Of a stretch of DNA of 64,000 nt, positions 50,221 through 58,796 are shown in pieces. The notes under the pieces are model-generated. The model saw only the letters and a list, made by a program, of their open reading frames with translations. It made no database searches and had not been told where the DNA came from. Numbering within the stretch: the stretch's first letter is position 1; each line of letters opens with the position of its first letter. Source of the stretch: Prasinococcaceae sp. CCMP 1430. Lineage: Eukaryota > Prasinodermophyta > Palmophyllophyceae > Prasinococcales > Prasinococcaceae. The stretch is taken from contig RQSC01000021.1 in assembly GCA_013416795.1 (NCBI GenBank), forward strand, positions 54,720 through 118,719. Reading direction: 5' to 3'. A program made the translations under genes and the position numbers.

Positions 50221-51477
50221 CGCTGAAGTCCCGCAGCCGGAGCTCGCCGCGGCGCCTGTCACGCGTGCGCGCCCTCAGGCGCGCGCTCAAGGTGGGCGCG
50301 CGCCCGGTTGCCGCTGCCGCAGCCCACGCGGCGGGCGCCCTCGCAGGGGCCGCGGTCCGGCCGGGACGCCCTTGGCCAGGCCGAGCTATCAGTCTCGTCA
50401 CTCTCGAGGGAGAATCCCACTCGATGGCGCGGGCGCCCGCGTCTGTCCCTGACCCGCCGCGCGCCACCCAGGCACTCGCCTCGCGGCTGTTTTGCTCCCC
50501 GGCCCGCCCGCCCGCTCCCGCTCCGGGAGGAGGCCAGCACCGACAGGCGGCGGCCGCCGCCCCGCGTTCACGCGCCGTTGGCCCTCCCCCCCCGCCCCTC
50601 CCCTCCCACGCGTGCGCAGTGCGGCGCGCATGAGCTGGTAGCGCCGCGCCGGCCGCCTCCCCCCACCCACGCGAGCTCAGCACCCCCGCCCTCCCTTCCC
50701 CGCGCCCCCTCGCTTGCGCGCCGGCGTTCGCCCCGCTGGCGGGGCGCGCCGCGGCGCGGGCGTTCCTTCTCCCCCCATGCACAGAGTATGCCGGCCAGGC
50801 GACGGCGGCGTGTGTTCCGCTTGCGGTCGCGGCCGCAGGCCCGGAGAAAGGCCCCCTCTTCGCCCCGCCCCCTTTTCGCGCGGCGGTTGCGGGTCGCGGC
50901 TCCGAATTCGGCTGCGCTCCGCTCCGCGCGCCCCTTCGCGGCCGACGCACGCACGCCGGCGCTGTCGGGCCCGCGCACCCCACCCACACCCAAGCTGGTG
51001 CACACCCTTTTTTTGGTTTTGTTTTGTTTTTTGGCACCCCTCCGCCGCATGCGAATGGCCGTCCAATCGAGGTCGAACGCGACTGGGTGGGAGGAAGCAA
51101 CGCAACGCAACGACTCTTTTTTTTTTTTTTTGGCCGCGCGGCAGAGCGACGTGATGCGTGGATCGCCACCGCCTCGTGTCCGGACTGGAAGATGGAAATT
51201 CGCTCGCGCGGGCCGCCAGGTTGTTAGTTCTCGCGTCGATGCGTGCGCGGCGGCGGGCGGCGGCGCACGCCACACGGCGAGCGGCACGCGCCAAGCGCGA
51301 GAGAGAGAAGAGAGAGGGGGGGGGGAAGGGGGGCTCGGGCCCTCGGAAACTACTTGCTGTCGCTCGCGTGCTTCCGCCACCGTCGCCGGCGGCGGCGGTG
51401 GCGGCGGGCGCGGGCAGCGGCGCTGCGCGGGCGCGGGCGCGGACGAGAGCAGGGGGCACGCGCTGCTGCCGAGCGGG
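50221..51477. other. divergent region, ~1.25 kb
   Basis: GC-rich with homopolymer runs: T7/T-rich near 51008-51033, T16 near 51116-51132, G-rich near 51318-51331, C-runs ~50587-50600. Open frames here are GC artefacts. No telo-box or GACCC-ATTTT element was found. Confidence 0.5.
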
Positions 51478-52686
51478 ATGGACGGCGGCATGGGCGAGGC
51501 GGTCGGAGGCGCTCGAAGGGCGGCGTCAGGCGCCGCCGACGCCCTCATTCACGCGGGTGCGCCGCTGTACGCGGCCCTCGATGCGTCAGGCCAACAAAAA
51601 CCACGCATGGTTGGCAGCGCGGCGGCTGCCGCGGCCGCAGCGCTCGCGCCGCTCGCCCCGCTCGCGGTGCAGACGGCAGCGGGCGCTGCGGCATATGGCG
51701 CCACGCTCGCGGCCGCCCAGGGCGCAGCCATGGTCCTGAGGCTCTCCTGCGCGACGCCTGTGCTCGGCCCCGCAGCGGGAGCAGCCGCAGTGTGCACTGC
51801 GTCCGTTGCGGCTGGGCAGGCAGCCTCCGTCGCTTCCGAGGCGCTGGTGTCCGGCGATGCCGGCGCTGCCGTCGAGCGCCGAGCGCGCGCAATCGCGGTG
51901 GCGCTCGATCGCACCTCGAGGAGCAAGCAGGCACGCCTGATGCGTGAGGAGCTCGCCACCGACGCCGTTATCGGTGCCGTGGCGTTTCGCCTCTTCGGGG
52001 GGAGGCTCCGCGCGCTTCTCCCCTCGGACCTCGCGCGGCCGGGCGCGTACGCGATGCAGTCCGTCCCTGCAGCGGGTGCGGACTACGCCTCTGACGCCGT
52101 CAAGCGGCAGCTGCACACAATCTATGGCAAGCATGGTTGCCACACCTGCGGGACGAAGAAGAGCCCGATGACTGTCATCGCCGACCACATGCCACCCAAT
52201 GTGCTTGTGTACGGTCGCGGCTACAAGAACCCAGACACTGTGCGAGGGCCTCTCGAGCAGCTCTCGCTGTGGTTTAAGGGGGTCACAACGCAGCAGCGCT
52301 TCTACCCCCAGTGCCAGCCGTGCAGCAACGCCCAAGGTAAGGCCCTGCTCAAGGGTGTGCGCGTGCTGAAGATGCACACCATGGACGTGCGCCCCATACT
52401 GGCGTCGGGCGCCGCTGTGGGCACCGCCATCAACTGGTCGCACACGCACAATCCAGCGACGCTTGGGGGGCGGGCTGTGCGGCAGCCAAACCTGCGCAGG
52501 CGGCACCAGGAGGCGTCTCTCTCGCTCGCTCGCTCTCGTGCGCGCACCGAGGGGGGGCAACTGCGCGTCGAGCTCAAGCATGCCATTGCAGGCGCCCTCC
52601 GGAGAGTAATAGGGGAGGGGGACGCGCCTGCGCGCGGCGGGGCGCGCGAGGACGCCCGCCGACGTCTGCGCGGCCTGCGGTTCTGA
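51478..52686 (+). CDS. HNH/treble-clef-like zinc-site protein, unknown family
   Basis: 402 aa from the ATG at 51478; the much longer upstream open frame is rejected as GC-driven. Residues ~1-135 are Ala-rich with hydrophobic stretches (SAAAAAAAALAPLAPLAVQT). Residues ~205-290 carry a compact motif: YGKHGCHTCG (C221, C224), IADHMPPN (D236, H237), RFYPQCQPCSNAQGKAL (C279, C282). CxxC..DH..CxxC is the arrangement of HNH-type treble clefs, with zinc held by four Cys and a catalytic-like His. I do not recognise a named family; nuclease activity is not shown. The C-terminus is Arg-rich. Convergent with the SirB1-like gene. Confidence 0.7.
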   Translation: MDGGMGEAVGGARRAASGAADALIHAGAPLYAALDASGQQKPRMVGSAAAAAAAALAPLAPLAVQTAAGAAAYGATLAAAQGAAMVLRLSCATPVLGPAAGAAAVCTASVAAGQAASVASEALVSGDAGAAVERRARAIAVALDRTSRSKQARLMREELATDAVIGAVAFRLFGGRLRALLPSDLARPGAYAMQSVPAAGADYASDAVKRQLHTIYGKHGCHTCGTKKSPMTVIADHMPPNVLVYGRGYKNPDTVRGPLEQLSLWFKGVTTQQRFYPQCQPCSNAQGKALLKGVRVLKMHTMDVRPILASGAAVGTAINWSHTHNPATLGGRAVRQPNLRRRHQEASLSLARSRARTEGGQLRVELKHAIAGALRRVIGEGDAPARGGAREDARRRLRGLRF

Positions 52687-52732
52687 CTGGCGCGCTGTCG
52701 CTTGGTGTGCGCGACCGACTTGGCGATGCTCC

Positions 52733-52756
52733 TGTACTATATAATGTACTGTACAC
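52733..52756. promoter_or_regulatory. TGTAC-rich AT element between convergent genes
   Basis: TGTACTATATAATGTACTGT lies between the 3' ends of two convergent genes and includes the recurrent TGTACTGTA string. Confidence 0.35.
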
Positions 52757-52803
52757 GATGACGAACCCATTGTCGCATCATTATCGACACACACGCGTCA
52801 GTG

Positions 52804-54343
52804 TCAGTTCCCAACCTCGGGGCCGCCCTGCCCGCGGCGCCGCTTGCGCGCCAACCGCCGCTCGCGCCGCATTAGTCGCAGTCGCTCCTGCACGAGCAGC
52901 ACGCGATCCGCAGCCTCACTGGCATATGCGCCGCGCCGCTTCCATTCCTCGAGCTCCGAGATGGCTTCCCATCCGCGGTTGGCGTGCGAGAGCAGCAGGC
53001 CATTGTCGCGGGCTACCGCCTGCGCCGCGCGCGCACCGAGCGTGGCATCGACGATGGACCAGCAGCGCGATCGCGGGAGGGAGCGCCGTCAGTGTCACAC
53101 CTCGCTCCTTCACAGCCTTGCACACACGCTGATCTCGCCATCGCGCACGTACCGCGTCGTCGTATGCGACCATTCTGAGGCGCTCGGAGGCGCTGATTGC
53201 GCGGTTGAGCGCCTCCTGCTGGTACTCGGTTGTGAGCGCCGCGCCCTCGGGCGCCGGGCCAATGAGGGGCAGCATGGGCCGTGCGTGGTCGCTCTTCTGC
53301 TTGACCTGCGTCGCCAGGCCGAAGTAGCGGTCGCGAAGGGCTATGAGGACCGCCGCCAGGAGCCAGCGCTGCTCGACCGCGAGCGGCCGGTCATCGTCAG
53401 CACCCATGCCAGCCTCCGCGTCTGCGTCTTCGCTCGCATCTGCATCGCTGCTCGGCCCGACTTCACCCTCCACCTCGTCGCCGCTGTCCCCGCCACGGTA
53501 GTGCTCCTCAAGCTGGGCCTCGCCGAGCCTCACGCCGCCATTGGCGTTCGTGAACCACACCTCCTCCTCGCCCCATTCGCCCGCGAAAGGCGCCATGAAC
53601 GCCTCCAGGTCACCCAGCATCAACACCTCGCCCTCGTACGCGTCGAGCACAAATGCGGGCGCGTCCGCACACCACACCAGCCAGTACGACAGCGAGCCGT
53701 CTGCAAGAGGGGCGGCGGAGAGGCGCAGCGACTCCCACTCAGGACGGCGCGATGCGACGTCATCCGCGACAGCCACAAGCAGCAGCGCCACGGCCGCCGA
53801 GGTGCCCACACCCCGCTCCAGCAGCGAGTGGAGCGTGAGCGTCTGCCACGACTCGCCCGCGTCCGAACCCTGAGAGTGAATGTCAAGGCGTAGCGCCTCG
53901 CGAACGATAGAGCTGAGCGCGCGCAGCCACTGCAGCGCCCCCGGGGCCCTGTCGCCCCTGTCGTTCACAGCGCCGCCCTCTACGCCTGCGGCGGGAGCGC
54001 ACATCGCGTCCGCTGCGGCTGCGGCCGCCGTGCACAGGTTGGCGAACGTCTGGGCGTCCTCGCCCATCGTCTTGCCCAGCTGCGTGAACACGAGTTCCTC
54101 CGCGTCGATAGCACCGGCCAGCTTGACGAGCGGTATGCTCCCAGGGGTGTCGCTCCCGTTCGCGCCCATCTTGGCCTCGCGCCACAGCACCTCAAACTCG
54201 TGCCTGGCCTGCAGCCGCGGGTCAACTGCACAGCGCGCCACGCCGCGTCGCATGCACCTCCGCCGCCATGTCCGTGCCCGCGCCCCGCGGCCATGCGCCA
54301 CCGCGCCGGGCCGACCGCCGAGCGCGGCAGCCCGCGGCACCAT
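52804..54343 (-). CDS. SirB1/transglutaminase-like (Transglut_core2) protein, probably organelle-targeted (two exons)
   Basis: Exon 1 is 54343-53126 and exon 2 is 53019-52804 (GTGTGC..CAG). Splicing replaces an incoherent unspliced end with VARDNGLLLSHANRGWEAIS, ELEEWKRRGAYASEAADRVL and a basic C-terminus; 477 aa. The first ~50 residues are Arg/Ala/Gly-rich with no acids until DPRLQARHEFEV, as in plastid or mitochondrial transit peptides. The core (~110-260) follows the SirB1 N-terminal fold: helices, then SLLERGVGTSAAVALLLVAV and a strand-rich segment ending FVLDAYEGEVL. The function of the family is poorly known. It is divergent from NO66 across ~290 bp. Confidence 0.68.
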
Positions 54344-54636
54344 GCCGCACAGCGCGCGCGCCGCAATCGCGACCTGTGCCACCCTTGGGGCGGCGGACGA
54401 TCACTTGCGCTCCGCTCGTTTGCGATGCGTGGCGCTCCGAGAGCTGGTTTGCCGCGCGGCGGGCCACACCGCGCGCTCGCACGCCCCCGGTGTGGCCAAG
54501 CTGCCGGAAGACGGCGCGTCGTAGCGGCGGCCCTAGTGATAGCGTGGTGGCTACGCGGCGTGACGCGTGCGTGGGCCGCGGAGCATTGGCGACGTCGGCT
54601 GCGCTGGATCGAGGTAGCGGCGGCGAGGTGTCCACG

Positions 54637-56286
54637 ATGGCATCCGAGATGGCGTCAGCGCTCGGTCTGCTGCTGGGCCGCCCGTCGAGCGGCGTGGTGG
54701 ACTTCCTGTCTGCCGGCGGCGCGTGGGAGCGCGCGCCTGTGCTCTGTCGCGCGACCCCTGAGCGGCGCGAGCTCGCGCAGGCCACACCGACGGCGGAGCG
54801 CTATGCGGAGCTGCTGGAGGAGCTGGGCGGGTTGCACGGCACGGATGTGCAGGCGTCGCGGTTCGACGCGGCCGCCGGCGAGAGAGAAACCCTCGCGGTG
54901 GATGAAGCGACCGCTGAGGCACCCGTCAAGCGCAAGCGAATGTTGCACCTGCTGCGGAAGGATGGCGCGACGCTGCAGGTGCACCAGCCGCAGCGCTTCG
55001 TGGACTCGCTGTGGGCGCTCGCAGCTGGCATGGAGGCCGAGCTGGGCTCGCTCTGCGGTGCCAACGCCTACCTCACGCCGGCTGGCTCGCAGGGTCTTGC
55101 GCCGCACTACGATGACGTGGAGGTGTTCGTCCTTCACGCCCATGGCCGCAAGCGCTGGCGCGTGTATGCGCCGCTCGCCGCGGAGGGCCGCGAGCTACCG
55201 CGGGAGTGTTCTGGTGACTTGCCCCGCGAGGTGCTCGGCAAGCCCGAGCTGGATGTGACCCTGGAGCCCGGTGACATGCTATACCTGCCGCGGGGTACGC
55301 CGCACGAGGCAATGGCCCAAGGTGAGGGCGATGAAACCACCAGCGTGCACGTGACGCTCAGCGCTTACCAGAAGTGGACTGTTGGTGACCTGTGCACAGC
55401 TGTGTGCTCGGCAGCGGGCGAGCAGCCCGCAGGAAGCGCGGCAGCGCCGGCGCTTGGCGCTCGGCGCGGCCTGCCCGCCCGTATGGCGCTCAGCCGCGCT
55501 GCGCGCGGTAGCGCGGCCCCGCTCGTTGCCGCCGAGCTGAGGCGCCTCGCCAACGAGCTCGACAAGATGGGTGCGGACAGTGCGGCGCTCTGCGCGGGTA
55601 TTGACCTGATGGCCGCCGACTTCATGGCGTCGCGTCTGCCGCCACTTCCCGTGGACACGCTGCCGAGCGCACTCGCGCTGCCTCGAGCGCGTCCGGTCCC
55701 AAACACGATGCCGGACGAGGGCAGTTGCGTGCGCGTGGCGTCTCCCGGATGTGTGCGGGTCGAGGGCATTGGCATGGGTGGCGACAGCGTGCGTGTGGTA
55801 AGCTGCCTTGCTAACGAGCGTGAGGCGCACATGATGCCGCCAGAGGACAGCGATAGCGATGACGACAGCGATGGCGATGGTATGGATACTGGCAAGAGGC
55901 CTGGCTTCCTGAGCGGGGTACGCGAAGCGTACGAGAGAATCTTCGCCGCTCGTGGCGCTGGCGCGAGAAGCAGGAGAGTCGGGAGTGTCGATGTCAGCGA
56001 AGACTCGGACGACGGTCCAGATGGGCAGGGCGACGAGGAGGAGAATGGTGCGTGGCTTCCTGCTGAGTATGCCACAGCAGTCGAGGAGCTGCTGGAGGCT
56101 GGCATGGAGGGCGTCAAGGTGAACGAGCTCAAGCTACCACGACTGGACGAGCGGGTGGCGCTCGCGCGAGCTTTGTGGTCGGTGGGCTTGCTGGTCACCG
56201 TCGACGGGGTGGGTGGTGGTCAAGGCAAGCGCAAGCAGAAGACATCGCATCGCGACCAGCATCGGGACAAAAGAGCTCGCGAATAG
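54637..56286 (+). CDS. RIOX1: ribosomal oxygenase NO66 (JmjC family)
   Basis: 549 aa from the ATG at 54637. JmjC double-stranded beta-helix with iron ligands H157 and D159 (GLAPHYDDVEVFVLHAHGRK) and H223 (LYLPRGTPHEA); SSVHVTLS-like strand is TTSVHVTLSAYQKW. After the JmjC core come the dimerisation helices (AAELRRLANELDKMGA) and a winged-helix C-terminus (LELLEAGMEGVKVNEL-type, ARALWSVGLLVTVDG), separated by a long acidic Asp/Ser insert (~410-465). NO66 is a 2-oxoglutarate/Fe(II) histidyl hydroxylase of ribosomal protein uL2/RPL8 in the nucleolus, also reported as an H3K4/K36 demethylase. The basic tail (GKRKQKTSHRDQHRDKRARE) fits nucleolar location. Confidence 0.93.
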   Translation: MASEMASALGLLLGRPSSGVVDFLSAGGAWERAPVLCRATPERRELAQATPTAERYAELLEELGGLHGTDVQASRFDAAAGERETLAVDEATAEAPVKRKRMLHLLRKDGATLQVHQPQRFVDSLWALAAGMEAELGSLCGANAYLTPAGSQGLAPHYDDVEVFVLHAHGRKRWRVYAPLAAEGRELPRECSGDLPREVLGKPELDVTLEPGDMLYLPRGTPHEAMAQGEGDETTSVHVTLSAYQKWTVGDLCTAVCSAAGEQPAGSAAAPALGARRGLPARMALSRAARGSAAPLVAAELRRLANELDKMGADSAALCAGIDLMAADFMASRLPPLPVDTLPSALALPRARPVPNTMPDEGSCVRVASPGCVRVEGIGMGGDSVRVVSCLANEREAHMMPPEDSDSDDDSDGDGMDTGKRPGFLSGVREAYERIFAARGAGARSRRVGSVDVSEDSDDGPDGQGDEEENGAWLPAEYATAVEELLEAGMEGVKVNELKLPRLDERVALARALWSVGLLVTVDGVGGGQGKRKQKTSHRDQHRDKRARE

Positions 56287-56429
56287 GCCAGGTAGAGACT
56301 AGTAGACGCATTCGTGCGGCATGACTTTGGATGTATGTGCGAGCACTCAGTGTGTGTTGCGTGCCATTACCGACTGCGCCTGCCACTTTCATTGCGCCCT
56401 CGGGTCAAGAGCATGATGTTGCCTCGTTG

Positions 56430-57746
56430 TCACTGCGCTTCGCACGCGCACAGGCGCATGAGGTGCTTGTCACTTGCCCAGCACGTCGAGGCTGCCCTCG
56501 GCGCCGGCGCTCCTCCGGCCTCGTGTACTCGTGGCGGACTGGTGGCGTTTCTCATGGCTGGCTTGATCACGGCACACGCACCTGGCTTCCAATGAGTACC
56601 ACGGACTTCGAATTCCACCATCGCGGGCGTTGCAGAAGCGTTCACATGCTGCTTGGACGCTTCGCCGCCACGCACCGTAGTGTCCAGAAACGTACCATCG
56701 ATGTCGTCGTAGCACCCAGCCGAGCAGCCGAAGAACGCCATTGCTGCCGCACAGGATGAGGCGTTGCCAAGTGCTCGTTCGACGCACGCGCCTCGGCCAG
56801 CTTCAGAGCACGCCTCGTCGCAGCTAGCTCCCGCCCTCCCCTGCACTAGCGCGGTGGCAGCAGCCGCCGCGCTACCGCGCGCGTGTGGCTGGGAGAGCGC
56901 AGGCGCCGAGCCCGGCGTCTCGTTGTATGCGTCTCTTTCCGGGGGGGGCATGTTCGTGCCGTCGAGGGTGTGCGTCTCTTGGGGCGAGTCAACCTCGCCA
57001 AAACAGAATCGCATGCGCGAGCGGAACTCATTGCTCCTGCCCGTGTTCGAGCGGCCATTTGTGCGACATCTCTGAAGACAGTAGTCCCACGCGGTGAGCT
57101 CGAAGGGTGGCTCGCGGCACGGCTTTCTGGAATCCCGCCGACCGTCTGCGGCGAGCGCACACAGGTCCTCTTCTCGCGCTCGACGCTTTGTCGAGGGATG
57201 TTTCGCGCGCAGCCACGCCTCCCATTCTTGTTCGTGCCCAGTGCTCGCGAGAGCTGTGAGCACGCGCGTGGCGCTGCTTGCGCTCGCTCCCGATGATAGT
57301 GGGCCTTCTTGCAGCTCGTCGTGTGCCCAATTCACGCAGGCAGCCACGCACCAAGGGAACTCGGCGCAGCACTTCGCATGCGCATCGCACTCGTCGCCGG
57401 CACCGTCGTGGCGCGTGCGCGCGGCCGACGGGCTGGCATGAGAGCAGCACCCGCTGGAGCTTTCCCAGTCAGCGTGCGAGCACGTGTATCCGTCGCTGTC
57501 CGCCACGGTGTGCGGGTGCTCAACGGCAGCCTGACAGATGGCGTTTGGGCTACCCCTCAGACGCGTGGGGGCCGGGTCAGCCGCGGCACCTCTGCCGAGG
57601 CTGGCGCCGCCCACCACGCGTACGCCCGGGAAGCGGTGCTCTCCCAACGCCCCTTCGCCGACGCGAGCGGCAGGCGCAGCGGCGGCGCGCCTGACAAGCA
57701 GCGCCCACACCACGGTGAAAAGGAGCGGCACGTGCCGGTATCGCAT
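56430..57746 (-). CDS. SPRING (SREBP-regulating gene) family protein with an extra MGAT5-like Cys domain
   Basis: 438 aa, no intron, ATG at 57746 opening a signal peptide or anchor (MRYRHVPLLFTVVWALLVRR). Residues ~68-265 match SPRING/C12orf49: DSDGYTCSHADWESSSGCCS, CDAHAKCCAEFPWCVAACVN, then WDYCLQRCRTNGRSNTGRSN and RFCFGE. In animals SPRING is a Golgi protein needed for site-1 protease maturation and SREBP activation. Residues ~310-438 hold a second Cys-rich module: CDEACSEAGRGAC, NASSCAAAMAFFGCSAGC, then C..C..ASDKHLMRLCAC, spaced like the C-terminal luminal repeat of MGAT5-type proteins. The fusion is the interesting point. All evidence is motif-level. Confidence 0.78.
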   Translation of the reverse strand: MRYRHVPLLFTVVWALLVRRAAAAPAARVGEGALGEHRFPGVRVVGGASLGRGAAADPAPTRLRGSPNAICQAAVEHPHTVADSDGYTCSHADWESSSGCCSHASPSAARTRHDGAGDECDAHAKCCAEFPWCVAACVNWAHDELQEGPLSSGASASSATRVLTALASTGHEQEWEAWLRAKHPSTKRRAREEDLCALAADGRRDSRKPCREPPFELTAWDYCLQRCRTNGRSNTGRSNEFRSRMRFCFGEVDSPQETHTLDGTNMPPPERDAYNETPGSAPALSQPHARGSAAAAATALVQGRAGASCDEACSEAGRGACVERALGNASSCAAAMAFFGCSAGCYDDIDGTFLDTTVRGGEASKQHVNASATPAMVEFEVRGTHWKPGACAVIKPAMRNATSPPRVHEAGGAPAPRAASTCWASDKHLMRLCACEAQ

Positions 57747-58796
57747 TTTTGTGCGGGGTCACGGGCGCAAAAAGCGACAGCCGCGCGCGCGGTGCTGCTA
57801 CAAGCGGCGCGCGCCCGCCGCCCGAGCGGGCGCGCTGCCCTCCAGCCGCTGATGCCGCCCGCGCGGCACTCCCCTTGGTCGGCACGGGCGTCCCAGACAC
57901 CGCGTCTTACGCGGCGCGCCGCGTGCCCCTCTTCTCCCCGCCCCACCCTTCCCCATCCATGCGCCGCGGGCGCAGCGTGTGGCGCCGCTCTGCGCGCGAC
58001 GTCGTTGTTGCGATTCCCGGCACGCGGCCGGGCCGATGGTGTGGAGGTCGGGAATTGGTATCAGGGTCCATATTGCGCGCACGCATTTCGACACGCGTGG
58101 CGCGGCGTCGCGCCGCCTCAGCTGGGCGGCGCGGGGACCGCGCCGGGGAACGCGCCGCCGCGCTCGCGCCGACGCCAGCCGGAGCGCAGAACGAACGCTG
58201 CCGGAGAGGGCGAATGAGGGCGGGCGGGGCGCGACGTGCGGGGGCGGGGGAGAGGGTGGGAACAGGGGAGAGTGGCTACGGACTGCGTTGGGTGTGAGGG
58301 CTGTGAACGGGGACGTGGCCGAGGCGTCGTGCGTGCGTGCAGTGGCGCGCGCGCGCGCGCGCTCGAACTCTTCCGGTGCTTTCTCGTTCGCGCGCGGCGC
58401 GCATGCGCTTTGATGGCGCGCGCGCGCGGGCGCTCTCTCGCGCCGCGCGTCGCGTTTGCTCTCTCGCGGCGCTCGCGTCTCTTCTCGCGGCCCCCATCAG
58501 ACCGCATGCGCGCCGCGCGGCGCGTTTTCCAATTTCGAAAATCGATCGTCGGACCGACCGATTCGGTCCGATTTCGAGCGCGGCTGCGGCGAGGACCGAG
58601 GCGCGCCGCAGTCCCCCCCAGTCGCCGCAGCGGGGCGCGCGTGCTCGCCCGCGGTGGCGCTCTGGGGCGCGAACAGGATGTTGCCCGGACCAGAGCAGCG
58701 CGCACGCGCCGCACGCGCCGCGCAGGCGGGCGCCGTGGACGTAGGCGGATGGCACAACGAACCTGCACACTTACGACTCAAAATCTTGCAGGAGCC
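57747..58796. other. region between SPRING-like gene and NPC1-like 3' end, ~1.05 kb
   Basis: Promoter side of the SPRING-like gene (57747 upward) and 3' side of the transporter. Contains the inverted GACCC element at 58051, extensive (GC)n (~58346-58362, 58420-58430), and AT-poor sequence. No gene is seen. Confidence 0.5.
58051..58074. promoter_or_regulatory. ATATGGACCCTGATACC element, copy 7 (inverted)
   Basis: On the minus strand, AATATGGACCCTGATACCAA, ~305 bp upstream of the SPRING-like start; its TATGGACCCT core is identical to that at 33439. Confidence 0.4.

Noticed and set aside
50308-51477. 390-codon N-terminal extension of the HNH-like protein
   Set aside because: Arg/Pro/Ser-rich, crosses T16 and C runs, and lacks conserved features; the ATG at 51478 begins protein-like sequence.
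52916-53125. Unspliced C-terminus of the SirB1-like protein ending at 52916
   Set aside because: Replaced by a coherent exon 53019-52804 through a GTGTGC..CAG intron.
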